From a virus: a stretch of 43,894 nt of DNA. Numbering within the stretch: position 1 is the first letter of the stretch; each line of letters opens with the position of its first letter. Positions 29,272 through 37,774 of the stretch are shown here, piece after piece. Made by a program: the position numbers and the translations under genes. Location of the stretch: positions 1 through 43,894 of IMG/VR virus record IMGVR_UViG_3300044970_001390; one strand, written 5' to 3'. Under the pieces are notes generated by a model. That model searched no databases. It had not been told where the DNA came from and saw nothing but the letters and a program-made list of their open reading frames with translations.

Positions 29272-29889
29272 TCAGCCGTCAGAATAGGCGTCAATTACGC
29301 AAAAACTCTTGTCTTTGATGCGAGCGCCCATACAGCTTTGCGCTTTTTCAAGATAGTGTGCCCTCCACTGTTCTGCGCTTAAATTTTTACACAAGCCAGT
29401 AGATACATCATCCATTAAGTCAGTGCGGCAAAGATGATAAAGATTTTTATTGAAGCGAATAAGCGGCCTAGAGTAGTTAGCCACCATCTCATTAGATACG
29501 GCCTCCACCTCAATCGGACTTGACTCTATTGCCGCAATAACCTCGGCGCGGCTTAAGTCAACCGGCACGCCATAAAATTCCTTTGAGTGCTTTGTTGAGT
29601 CCATCCATGCCTTGCGCTCAGAATCACGCTTAATCTTCTTGTCATTGATAGCCTCCTGTAGCGCCACCACAATTCCACTCCACTGATCTTGGTACAGAAA
29701 AATGATCGAATCATCTTTATGCAGAGTAATCGATCCGTCCGCCCAAACCTCAACAAAGGCGTTGTCAAGAGGCGGCTCAGTTACCGGTTCTCTACCATAC
29801 CAAGTGGCGTAATATCGCTGCACCTTGAATCCAAAGTCCTTCCCGTCTCTGGAAGCCTCGACCTCTTTCTTGACCACTTTGTATGTCAT
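29272..29889 (-). CDS. Unknown protein in the glycan block, 205 aa
   Basis: Unrecognised mixed alpha/beta protein with a Trp/Tyr-rich N-terminal half and several Cys near the C-terminus. The DNA (about 29280-29880) is visibly more AT-rich than its neighbours, with TTT/AAA-rich codons, indicating recent acquisition from another source. It shares ATGA coupling with the methyltransferase gene upstream, so it belongs to the same unit. Confidence 0.7.
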   Translation of the reverse strand: MTYKVVKKEVEASRDGKDFGFKVQRYYATWYGREPVTEPPLDNAFVEVWADGSITLHKDDSIIFLYQDQWSGIVVALQEAINDKKIKRDSERKAWMDSTKHSKEFYGVPVDLSRAEVIAAIESSPIEVEAVSNEMVANYSRPLIRFNKNLYHLCRTDLMDDVSTGLCKNLSAEQWRAHYLEKAQSCMGARIKDKSFCVIDAYSDG

Positions 29890-30416
29890 TCTGCAAGCGG
29901 CCCCACGATCAAGAAGAACCCGCCGCTAGACGCCTGCATCGCCATGATGCTAAAGCGCGAGGCGATCTTGGGCATCCACCACGACGGCGGCTCTACAATC
30001 AGGTGGGCGTTGCGGCCGTCCGGCAGCACCTTGACCGCAGGTGTAGTCGCGATGGTGAAGATGCCGATCTTGCGCGTCACGCGCTTGAGGTCGTCCAGCA
30101 CGGCATCCAGACACTCCGGCTCAATGTGCTCCAGCACGTCGATACACGCTACGGCGTCGCACGGCTCAGGCGGCGTATCGCACTCAGGATCTGATGGCTC
30201 GTATGGAATGTAAGTGAACTCGTGGTTGACCAGTCCGCGCTCGGTGATCGCCTTGATGAGATTCTGGCGGCCCGCGCCATAGTCCAGCAGTTCGATTGTG
30301 CTGGTAGAGTTGAGCACGTCCGCGACTAGCGAGGCGTACTGGAGCGAGGCGACGCCGTAATTGGTCGTCTTGTGCAGATGGCGCTGCTGCAATCTGTAGT
30401 CTTCGGAGATCAGCAT
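29886..30416 (-). CDS. Class I SAM-dependent methyltransferase, 176 aa
   Basis: Rossmann-type methyltransferase: motif I LLDYGAGRQN (about residues 43-52), an acidic post-I region, and CIDVLEHIEP (about 89-98) as the motif IV region, typical of small-molecule, sugar or lipid methyltransferases. There is no DNA-methylase motif (no PPY). With glycosyltransferase-like neighbours, O-methylation of a sugar is the likeliest role. Overlaps both adjacent ORFs. Confidence 0.8.
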   Translation of the reverse strand: MLISEDYRLQQRHLHKTTNYGVASLQYASLVADVLNSTSTIELLDYGAGRQNLIKAITERGLVNHEFTYIPYEPSDPECDTPPEPCDAVACIDVLEHIEPECLDAVLDDLKRVTRKIGIFTIATTPAVKVLPDGRNAHLIVEPPSWWMPKIASRFSIMAMQASSGGFFLIVGPLAE

Positions 30417-30463
30417 GTCGTAGCCATTTCAGGTTCATTTGTACCCATTTCAGGTACGTTCAT
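30410..30463 (-). CDS. Possible 17-aa bridging ORF with internal repeat
   Basis: ATG at 30463 overlaps the stop of 30460-31059, and TGA at 30410 overlaps the methyltransferase ATG. The peptide contains a near-duplicated VPEMGT/EPEMAT unit from a 21-base direct repeat. It may simply carry ribosomes from one gene to the next. Confidence 0.35.
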   Translation of the reverse strand: MNVPEMGTNEPEMATTC

Positions 30464-31059
30464 ACCCACTTTGAGTTGTCGAACTTGCCTACGCGCAGGA
30501 TCTCGGCGGCGGTAAACTTGCGGATGGTCGAGTCGAGCGTCGAGGCGTCGGTCCAGTTATCCAGCGTCTTGAACGCCCCGGTCTCGTACCAGCGCAGCCA
30601 CGTGTCCATGAACTGCTTGTGCGACGGGTGGGCGCAGTTGACCGCCCAGATGGACGTGTCAGTCGGCAGCCCGCGCCGCGAGACTACAGACATGTAAACG
30701 TCGTCGAGTTGATCTTCGATGAACGATTCGCTTATGGGCGAATGCGCGAGAGTCTTGTAGTCCAGAAATACTCCAAGACCTTGATGATCGCTCAGCGCGT
30801 GATGCACGGCGTATACCTTGGCGGCATGCTTCAGCACGTCGAACTCGTCGGACGGCGGGATGTAGTGGGCGTAAAGTTTGCGGAACTCTGCCAGCTTAGT
30901 GAGCTTGCCGATGCTGACCTGATGCAGATGTGGCTTGTCGGCCCACTTCTTGCCCTCGATGTACCACACGAACTCGAATTGACCGTCCCACTTCTCAATT
31001 GACGAGTAGAGGTCAATCGCGTCCTCGCCCTTGGGAATTACCGACACCACACGAATCAT
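30460..31059 (-). CDS. Possible glycosyltransferase-related protein, 199 aa
   Basis: Starts MIRVVSVIPKGEDAIDLY. It has a strand-rich N-terminus and a GVFLDYKTL segment (about residues 95-103) that could be a degenerate DxD-type site, and a Trp/His-rich C-terminal part. Family assignment is uncertain; the call is based on fold-like pattern and its neighbours. ATGA overlap with the TPR-glycosyltransferase gene. Confidence 0.5.
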   Translation of the reverse strand: MIRVVSVIPKGEDAIDLYSSIEKWDGQFEFVWYIEGKKWADKPHLHQVSIGKLTKLAEFRKLYAHYIPPSDEFDVLKHAAKVYAVHHALSDHQGLGVFLDYKTLAHSPISESFIEDQLDDVYMSVVSRRGLPTDTSIWAVNCAHPSHKQFMDTWLRWYETGAFKTLDNWTDASTLDSTIRKFTAAEILRVGKFDNSKWV

Positions 31060-32423
31060 TGGAAACTCTTTGCCACGCGGTTAATTGCCATTGACCAGTC
31101 CGTCTCGCCAGGCATCTGCCTGAATAGCCTCACCGATCCCGGTGCGTACCATATCATTTCCAAGCCTTCGTTGACGCGATAAGCGTACCGCCATTGCGCT
31201 ACGTGCGGGACTAGAACTCGGGCTTTACGCCCTAGTGAGCCACATACATGCGCGATAGTGGTCGTCACGGTCACGATATCGTCCAGCGCGGCTACTAGGG
31301 CGATAGTGTCCTCGTAGTCGGTCGTATCGACCGGCGGCTGGATGATCTGCTGAACATTATTAATGTTCCAGCGCGCGACCTCCAGCCGGCTGTCGTGGTA
31401 GGAGAGGTCGATGTAGGCCGCATCGCGCTCAAGGATCGGCTTGTAGTCGTCCAGATCAATGCTGCGGATGTGCGTTTGGGTCTGCTGGAGCCCGCCTCGC
31501 CACGCGATACCGACGGTCGGCTTCTTGAACTTGAGCAGCCAGTCGCGCCACTTGGCGTACTTCTCTGGGCAGTAGTTGACGTAAGGATTCCGGGCGAAGT
31601 CTGAGTCCCGGTTGAGGTAGAACTTCCCGAGCAGGGAGATGTGGATGCGCGCGTCAATGGTGTGGTCTGCGGGCCACGCGATCTTCTCCTGCTTGATGGT
31701 CCCGTAGACAATGGTGCCGGGGAAGTTGCGCTTGAAGTAGTTGACCAGTCGCGGCGCACACTCCACGATGACGGTCTTGCAGTCCATCTGCATGCGCGGG
31801 ATGAGCTGCGAGAACATAATGATGTCGCCGACCCCTTGGTCGCACTGGACGACGACGGTCTTGCCGGGCGAGCCGTCCCACTGCGGCTCCTCGTTCTCGG
31901 GTTTATTGTAGATACGGATATTGATCTGGGTGCCGTACTGAGACTCGGCGTACTTCCACCCTTCGGTCCAGCGGCCTAGCGCCAGACACGCGAAGTTCTT
32001 GGTGATCTGAGCGACATTGCTGTCGGGATCGAGCGCAAGGGCCTTGTCGGCGTTGTTGAGTGCGTCGCGCCACAGGCCGCGCTGGAGATAGGTCGCCGCG
32101 ATGTTGGCGTGCGGCATGGGGTCGTCCGGGAGGATTCGAGCGACCACCTCAAACGCCTTCTCCGCATCGGCCCACCTATTAAGGTCGTGCAGCGTTGCGG
32201 CGTAATTCATCCACAGGTTGGGCTGGCTGCGCTCCTTGGCGATGGCCTTGCTGAAGGCGAGATGTGCTAGGCCAATGTGGCCCATTGCCCGCAAGCAGCA
32301 CCCCACAAGATATAGTGCTTCTGGTGACTCCGGCTCTAGATTCAGCGCACCGTTGGCTAGTTTCCATGCGAGCGGCCACTCCTCGCGTTTGACGGCCGAA
32401 TGCAACTCTCGGAGATCAAGCAT
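31056..32423 (-). CDS. TPR plus GT-B glycosyltransferase-like protein, 455 aa
   Basis: N-terminal ~150 residues form four or five tetratricopeptide repeats (e.g. ALYLVGCCLRAMGHIGLAHL, NYAATLHDLNRWADAEKAFE). After a linker with CDQGVGDIIMFSQLIP (about 195-210), the C-terminal domain resembles heptosyltransferase/GT9- or GT41-like enzymes: GIAWRGG near residues 308-314 and VTTTIAHVCGSLGRKARVL (about 395-413). TPR probably binds the acceptor. It is the first gene of the block inserted between capsid and tail genes. Confidence 0.8.
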   Translation of the reverse strand: MLDLRELHSAVKREEWPLAWKLANGALNLEPESPEALYLVGCCLRAMGHIGLAHLAFSKAIAKERSQPNLWMNYAATLHDLNRWADAEKAFEVVARILPDDPMPHANIAATYLQRGLWRDALNNADKALALDPDSNVAQITKNFACLALGRWTEGWKYAESQYGTQINIRIYNKPENEEPQWDGSPGKTVVVQCDQGVGDIIMFSQLIPRMQMDCKTVIVECAPRLVNYFKRNFPGTIVYGTIKQEKIAWPADHTIDARIHISLLGKFYLNRDSDFARNPYVNYCPEKYAKWRDWLLKFKKPTVGIAWRGGLQQTQTHIRSIDLDDYKPILERDAAYIDLSYHDSRLEVARWNINNVQQIIQPPVDTTDYEDTIALVAALDDIVTVTTTIAHVCGSLGRKARVLVPHVAQWRYAYRVNEGLEMIWYAPGSVRLFRQMPGETDWSMAINRVAKSFQ

Positions 32424-32751
32424 GCTGCTTCGTTGTCGCTTTCAGTAGGGGGTAGTGCTGATTGATAACGCGGAACAGACCTTTCCAGTCCGTTTTCCCG
32501 GACATGCACTTGACACCGTGCTTTTGCTCGATCTCCATGAGGACGTTGAGCGGGATGCGGGCGTAGTGCCACTGGTCGTTCTTGATTCCGTTGCTGGAGT
32601 AGTTCTCGTCGTTGCGCAGTGCAGTAACGGAGTCGAGAATCGCGTTCACCTCCTGCACGTCGGTAATTGAGACCTTGCCGCTTACGTCGTCGTAGTCAAA
32701 GTAAGTGGTCACTCCGGTCAGTGGGTCGTGGTCTAGGATTCTGCGGGCCAT
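32416..32751 (-). CDS. Conserved phage protein downstream of capsid gene, 111 aa
   Basis: Starts MARRILDHDPLTGVTTYFDY, text that I recognise from small proteins beside SU10-type capsid genes in other phages. Function unknown; it may be a capsid accessory or assembly protein. Its end overlaps the TPR gene by eight bases. It follows the terminator at 32753-32782. Confidence 0.78.
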   Translation of the reverse strand: MARRILDHDPLTGVTTYFDYDDVSGKVSITDVQEVNAILDSVTALRNDENYSSNGIKNDQWHYARIPLNVLMEIEQKHGVKCMSGKTDWKGLFRVINQHYPLLKATTKQHA

Positions 32752-32752
32752 G

Positions 32753-32782
32753 AAAAAGCCGGGGAAGTTTCCCTCCCCGGCT
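32753..32782 (-). terminator. Rho-independent terminator after the capsid gene
   Basis: Read leftward, AGCCGGGGA (32774-32782) and TCCCCGGCT (32757-32765) form a 9-bp stem followed by TTTTT (32753-32757). It lies between the capsid stop and the next start, so it would cap the abundant capsid message with partial read-through into downstream genes. Confidence 0.85.
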
Positions 32783-32802
32783 CCGATCAGTCAAGCGTTG
32801 TA

Positions 32803-33780
32803 TTACGTGATGCCATGAGCCTTGGCGTTGGCGTTGGGGTTCTTCGCCACCAGCGTCCACTCGGCCAGCAGCGAGCGCCGGTCAGCGTCACCAACCTTTG
32901 CGATTTCCTGAACCTGGAAATTGCGCAGGTAAGCGATTTCCCACATGTCCATCTGGAGCGCGTAGGCGGTGTTGGCGGGCATGTAGCGCGAGAGCGTCAG
33001 CTTGTGTTGGCCGTACGGCGAAACGTACACGTCCGCGTACCCGATGATCTGGGCCGGCGACTTCGAGGCCACGTCGCGGAAGCGGGTGGCAACGCCGGTG
33101 AACGTCGAGAACTTGTTGAACGAGACGGAATCGCACAGCACGGTGTCCACGTCGCCGCCGGTAGACCACGCGGCTTGCAGAATGCCGCGCAAGTCGGCCT
33201 CGACGTAAGCGGTGGCCGAAGCGGTCCAGCTCGTGCCGACAGCGGTTGCGAACCCGTTGACGACGGCGGTCGTGGTCTGCGTGGTCTGCGAGGTCGCCTT
33301 GTAGTGCTGGCCGACGGTCAGCCAGTTCGGGACGCCAGCGGACACGCGCGCAGAGGTCGATTGCGCGGCGTTGGCCGGGTTGTTGGCAAGGCACTCAAGC
33401 TCCATGTCACGCTTGATTTCGCGGCCGGCACGGGCGACGTGGTAGGCCAAGATCTCGCGCATGCCAGCGTTGTCAATCGCGCGAGCGGTGCCGGTGACCA
33501 CGATGTCCTTGCGGCTGATCTGCGTGTAGTTGCGCAGGCGGGTCGGCAGGGTGCGGGCGGACGACGAGAAATCGTCACCTTCGATCTGCTTGTTCGCGCC
33601 AGCGGCGACAAGGCTGTCAATCAGCCACTCGTGCGTGGTCGATTTGGCGGTGGCCCGACCGGCGTTGGTCAGGAAGATGGTGTCCATCGGGGAAATGTCA
33701 TAGATGACGTCGCGCAGATCTTCGCGCAGGGCGCCACCGGACAGATCCATAGACTTCGTTGCAGCTACTGGTGCGGCCAT
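32803..33780 (-). CDS. Major capsid protein, SU10/DUF5309 type, 325 aa
   Basis: The N-terminal SGGALREDLRDVIYDISPMD and the following TPF-like LTNAGRATAKSTTHEW text, plus later RDVASKSPAQIIGYADVYVS and the C-terminal DRRSLLAEWTLVAKNPNA, match the SU10-like (HK97-fold) capsid family. The length is normal. It lies after the scaffold gene and before a strong terminator, as expected for the most highly expressed virion gene. Confidence 0.9.
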   Translation of the reverse strand: MAAPVAATKSMDLSGGALREDLRDVIYDISPMDTIFLTNAGRATAKSTTHEWLIDSLVAAGANKQIEGDDFSSSARTLPTRLRNYTQISRKDIVVTGTARAIDNAGMREILAYHVARAGREIKRDMELECLANNPANAAQSTSARVSAGVPNWLTVGQHYKATSQTTQTTTAVVNGFATAVGTSWTASATAYVEADLRGILQAAWSTGGDVDTVLCDSVSFNKFSTFTGVATRFRDVASKSPAQIIGYADVYVSPYGQHKLTLSRYMPANTAYALQMDMWEIAYLRNFQVQEIAKVGDADRRSLLAEWTLVAKNPNANAKAHGIT

Positions 33781-33783
33781 GAT

Positions 33784-34743
33784 TTACCTCATTCGTGAGA
33801 GCAGCAGTGCGGCGGCATCGTTGACGTTACCTGTCGTCTTCAGACGCGCACGGAGAGCCTTGTCTTTCACTGCTGTATTGCTATTGTTCGACGATTGCGC
33901 TCCCGGTCGAGAGATCGGCGGCGCCTTGCTGACTCGTTGATTCACTCCGGGCTTCTGGGCCTGGAGCTTGTCCCATTTGGCCGCCTTGTGAAGAGCTACT
34001 ACCACTCGGGGATCAGCCATATTGGCGATCTCATCCTTCGTGAAGCCGACGGCGACCGCCTGTTGCGCGATAGCCAGCTTGGTCTGCTCAGCGTTGAAGT
34101 TCGGGATGACCTTGTTCAGGTAGTCCTGACCGCGAGCGATGACTTCGGATTGCTGGTTCGAGCGCCAGTGGCTGTATTCGTTGTACTTGCCATTGAGCTT
34201 CTTGTCGGTTTCGGCAAGCTGCTCGGCCAGAATGTCACGATTACGGCGGTGTTCGGCGTACTCTTCGGTGGACATCTTGTACCAGTCCAATTGCTTGTAC
34301 TGTTCAATGACGCCCTCCAGACGAACCTTCTCTTTCATCTCCTGCTCAGCATAGGTGCGGAACTGAGCCTCAGCCTGAAAGAATTGGGCCTGCGCGCTGA
34401 CCTGTTCGAGCAACGCCTGCGCCTGACTAGACGTTTGCGATGCTTTGGTGGCTAGTGCGCGGTTTGCTTCAAATGCTTTCTTGAGGGATGCCGGGACCTC
34501 GTAGGTCTTGCCAAGGTGCTCCAGTTCCTCAAACTGCTCGTCGGTGGACTCTTCAGGCTGTTGGTCCTCGGCAGCCTCTTCAGGCTGACTGGGCTCGACA
34601 CCTTCGTTGTCCACAGGATCGGCGGAAGAGTCGTCCGGCGCGGGCGGGACAGGCTCTTGCGTCGATGGACCGTCGTCACCGCCAAGTGCGGCTGCGATCC
34701 GGGAATTGATTTCGCCTTCAGACTGGACTTCTGTATCCGACAT
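33784..34743 (-). CDS. Capsid scaffold protein, 319 aa
   Basis: Acidic, Pro/Glu/Ser-rich disordered N-terminus (~residues 1-75), a long coiled coil (about 90-220), and a basic C-terminal tail (ALRARLKTTGNVN), the region that would dock on capsid subunits. It lies directly before the capsid gene, with which it would assemble the prohead and then leave. Confidence 0.85.
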   Translation of the reverse strand: MSDTEVQSEGEINSRIAAALGGDDGPSTQEPVPPAPDDSSADPVDNEGVEPSQPEEAAEDQQPEESTDEQFEELEHLGKTYEVPASLKKAFEANRALATKASQTSSQAQALLEQVSAQAQFFQAEAQFRTYAEQEMKEKVRLEGVIEQYKQLDWYKMSTEEYAEHRRNRDILAEQLAETDKKLNGKYNEYSHWRSNQQSEVIARGQDYLNKVIPNFNAEQTKLAIAQQAVAVGFTKDEIANMADPRVVVALHKAAKWDKLQAQKPGVNQRVSKAPPISRPGAQSSNNSNTAVKDKALRARLKTTGNVNDAAALLLSRMR

Positions 34744-34746
34744 GCG

Positions 34747-34989
34747 TTAGTTCCTTTGCGTTGACTTAAACGACTCGACCTTGCCGTCAATGATCCACTT
34801 GGTGAATTGACGGTGTACTTGCTCCAGCAATTGCAGCGAGAGCGTCAGGTTGTGGTGCGTGGAGGTATCGCCCACCTCAGACCGCTTCATGGCAAGGATG
34901 ATCGCGGCCTCCACCGACTCAAACGCTTCCTTGACCAGCGGGTCGTCCAGAATCTGCTTTGCCCGCTCGGCACGTACACTATTGTCCAT
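34747..34989 (-). CDS. Conserved small helical protein, 80 aa
   Basis: Helical protein starting MDNSVRAERAKQILDDPLVK, with two amphipathic helices. This type is frequent upstream of scaffold genes in phages of this group; function unknown. Possibly a capsid assembly chaperone. Confidence 0.72.
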   Translation of the reverse strand: MDNSVRAERAKQILDDPLVKEAFESVEAAIILAMKRSEVGDTSTHHNLTLSLQLLEQVHRQFTKWIIDGKVESFKSTQRN

Positions 34990-35010
34990 AAGTTAGCAAG
35001 TCCTTACTCT

Positions 35011-35517
35011 TTAGTCAAGGAGCATGAGAATAATGGCCTCTTCCTCGTCTCGGAGGCGGGCCATGTACATGTGGAGAGCAAGTTCGGCTTCCTGCGCGGC
35101 AGCGGCGTATACGGCGTCCAGTTGGGCTTGGATGCGCTGGGCGAGTTCGGCGGACTCGTCAGATACGGCTTTGACGTATGGCGTATCCAGTTGGATACTG
35201 TCGAGTCTGAGCGGCTTGCGGTCGCGTCGTGCTGCGGTGCGGCGCTTGCGGACGACGGTGCGCGCATCTTCGGCGGCTTTCTGCTCAGCGACCTCGCGGG
35301 CCTGAGCGATGAGCGCGTCGGCTTCCTCGGCTGACTCGACCGCGAATACGGTCCCTTCGATCTCGACCTGTAGGCGACGCTTGGTGCGCCTGGATTTGCC
35401 GGCCCCTCTGTTTTCTGACGGTGGAGGAGCCGGGGGCTCGACGAACTCACCAAACGACCACGCAAACTCATCAAACGCAGAGGTCTTGGCGAATGCGGTT
35501 TCGCTAAAACTAGCCAC
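35011..35517 (-). CDS. Hypothetical helical protein, 168 aa
   Basis: Starts at GTG 35517 (VASFSETAFAKT), overlapping the previous stop, with GGGG upstream. An ATG at 35559 would lie deep in the preceding gene. A Pro-rich linker (EPPAPPPSEN) and a basic patch (KSRRTKRR) precede an Ala/Glu/Arg-rich helical domain. Structural or assembly role inferred from position only. Confidence 0.65.
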   Translation of the reverse strand: MASFSETAFAKTSAFDEFAWSFGEFVEPPAPPPSENRGAGKSRRTKRRLQVEIEGTVFAVESAEEADALIAQAREVAEQKAAEDARTVVRKRRTAARRDRKPLRLDSIQLDTPYVKAVSDESAELAQRIQAQLDAVYAAAAQEAELALHMYMARLRDEEEAIILMLLD

Positions 35518-36343
35518 GCCACAAGTCCCCCGCAGTGCCGTTGCCAAGCACCGCCGCACTGTTCATCAGCCGCACATTCACGTCCGCGCGGTTGGCGACT
35601 GTGAACGTGAACTGGTCGGTCGTAGACCGAATAGCCGTAATGGATGCGTTGTCCGGGACTGTGTAGCTGGCAGCCGACAAGCGCGTGCTGGTCGCTACGT
35701 CAGTGCGCGTCAGAATGGTGGCGATGTCGGCGTTGGCCGGCGCCGTGTATCCTGCGGTGGCGAGGCGCGAGCCTACCGTCACGTCCAGTTTGGTCGAGTT
35801 GGTGTCGATCTCTGTGCGGATGTCCACGGCGCTCGGCGGGGCCGTATAGCCGGCGGTAGCGAGTCTGGTGCTTGTTGCCACATCTGTGCGCGTCAGGATC
35901 GTCGCAATGTCCGCATTGGACGGAGCGGTGTATCCAGCGGCAGCGAGGCGCGTCGTGATCGCGGCGTCGAGGTTCGGCGCCACCGTGGCGTTGATTGCAC
36001 CGGCAGCAAAGCTGGCCGCTGTAATCGCGCCCGATGCCACAGTCCCAACCGTGACGTTCTCGCCCGGCAGCAGGGCAAAGACTTCTTCCCGAAGGTCAAT
36101 ACTGTCCGCACCCGAAGCAGTGATCCTTAGAACGAAATCGCCTAGCGTGTCTGTGTGCGCAGAGGTCAGGACGACGCTGTACCAACCGTTTCCACGATCC
36201 GTCACCGTGGGGGAGATTGACGCAAAAGCGCCCCCGGCCTTGCTCAGGGTAACGGCGAGCGTGGCGCCAGTGACGGGCGTTACATAGTCCGTCGAACTGA
36301 CAAGGTAGACCATCAAGTTACGCGCGGTTGATTGTTTGAGCAT
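35510..36343 (-). CDS. Repeat-containing virion protein, 277 aa
   Basis: N-terminal Ig-like beta region (residues ~1-95), then a repeat region in which ADIATILTRTDVATSTRL occurs twice and GYTAP four times with variants, each unit ~30 residues. Similar AGYTAP..N repeats occur in other phage neck/fibre proteins. Likely an elongated virion-surface or neck protein. Confidence 0.68.
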   Translation of the reverse strand: MLKQSTARNLMVYLVSSTDYVTPVTGATLAVTLSKAGGAFASISPTVTDRGNGWYSVVLTSAHTDTLGDFVLRITASGADSIDLREEVFALLPGENVTVGTVASGAITAASFAAGAINATVAPNLDAAITTRLAAAGYTAPSNADIATILTRTDVATSTRLATAGYTAPPSAVDIRTEIDTNSTKLDVTVGSRLATAGYTAPANADIATILTRTDVATSTRLSAASYTVPDNASITAIRSTTDQFTFTVANRADVNVRLMNSAAVLGNGTAGDLWRG

Positions 36344-36346
36344 CGC

Positions 36347-37771
36347 TTATCCCTTGTTCACTACGCGCGACTTGCTATACGTGTTGCCTCCACCGCCCCC
36401 GGCATAGGTGCCAGTGAACTCCGTTCCCCCCGCGCCGTACTGAATGCCCGACCGAACATCCACAACCAAGGGCTGAACCAGCGTCCCGGTGAAGTCGTTC
36501 CCGTTCGGGCCGTATGTAACGCCCGTGTCCACATCGCCGACGAGCGGATAGGTTCCACTCCCGCCCGTGGAATCCACGGCGTAGTAAGACCAAATCATTT
36601 CTACGTCGTATGTTTGGCAGGCATCCCCCGAGATCGCGCCTTCACTCCCCGCCAGGACAGCCAATCCATAGCCCGGCGTGATCTTCACCGGCAGATAGCC
36701 CCGAGAACGAATCCCCGGCATCAGATGACGCTCGAAATTCGCGCCCAAGGGCTGCGCCACCGTGGCGTTTATCTCGGGGACATAGGTTGACCGGCGAAAC
36801 AGTGTCCCTAGACGGTGTTGTGGAGCAACTGCGCTTGCCTGCGTCGTGTTCCAATCAATCAGGGCGTTCCATCGCTCTCCGACTAGACGCGACAGAAACG
36901 GGCCATCAAGCACATGGACCCCTGCCGGAGCGGGCTTTGTCGTGTCAAACGGTGTTACAGGCCCTAATGGTTCTTGATTGGTTAGTTGGTCGCTACCGTA
37001 AGCCGTTCTGCGACCTTCAAAGACTGCAATACGCCATTGCTTGTCAGTCAGCGCGGTAAGGTAGTTGTTCCTGCGACTGATCGGCAGATGCACCACGTCC
37101 ACCGCTAGCGTCACCCCCGAGCCAGTGCCGTTCAGGAGCGCAAAAGTCGCCATATCGTTATTGCGCACCGTTGGACAGAAGAAGTCCGCAACGTAGTTGA
37201 CGCCCGTGGCGACGTTCCTGATTGTGAAGTTGTAATCAAGGACCATCGGCAGGCGCACAACCGGCATGGTGAGCGCAACGCCCTCGCCCTCTTGCAGGAT
37301 GATCGAGTCGATTACAGTGCCGGTAGAGCGACGGCTAAAGACTGCGGCCGTGCCTGCGCGCGCCCCGGTGCCGTTGTAGGTCCGCGTGGCGAGACTTCCG
37401 CCCAAGGGACCGGACAGACCAAACGAAAGTTTTTCTTGGCGGAACACAGACCCCGCGCCCGTAATGCCATCGGGCCGCTCACGCAAGAGCACCTGCGAGG
37501 GTAAATCGGCGTCCGTGGTATCGCGCTTGGTGACCGTAATCGGCTCGCCGCCCGTAATGCCTGTAATGCGCAGCAGGGAAATCTCGGGAAGGTCAGCGAC
37601 GTTCCCAAGGTAGTTGCCCCCTCGGGTACGGATACGCACCATATCAATGGTCACGTAATCCTCCGGGCTCGTCGTGGCCCGGTCGAAGAAGACGCCCGCT
37701 ATCCCGTCCCGCCAATCATTGGCGGAGCCGAAGCGGGCCTCCGACATGAAAACGGAACGGGTAATTGCCAT
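36347..37771 (-). CDS. Large beta-rich virion protein, 474 aa
   Basis: Starts MAITRSVFMSEARFGS. Mostly beta text with Gly/Thr/Val, ending in a Gly-rich tail that contains paired units of the type YGPNGNDFTGTLVQP and YGAGGTEFTGTYAG. This repeat resembles fibre or collar proteins. Position between the neck and capsid genes suggests a collar or decoration fibre. Confidence 0.65.
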   Translation of the reverse strand: MAITRSVFMSEARFGSANDWRDGIAGVFFDRATTSPEDYVTIDMVRIRTRGGNYLGNVADLPEISLLRITGITGGEPITVTKRDTTDADLPSQVLLRERPDGITGAGSVFRQEKLSFGLSGPLGGSLATRTYNGTGARAGTAAVFSRRSTGTVIDSIILQEGEGVALTMPVVRLPMVLDYNFTIRNVATGVNYVADFFCPTVRNNDMATFALLNGTGSGVTLAVDVVHLPISRRNNYLTALTDKQWRIAVFEGRRTAYGSDQLTNQEPLGPVTPFDTTKPAPAGVHVLDGPFLSRLVGERWNALIDWNTTQASAVAPQHRLGTLFRRSTYVPEINATVAQPLGANFERHLMPGIRSRGYLPVKITPGYGLAVLAGSEGAISGDACQTYDVEMIWSYYAVDSTGGSGTYPLVGDVDTGVTYGPNGNDFTGTLVQPLVVDVRSGIQYGAGGTEFTGTYAGGGGGNTYSKSRVVNKG

Positions 37772-37774
37772 GCA

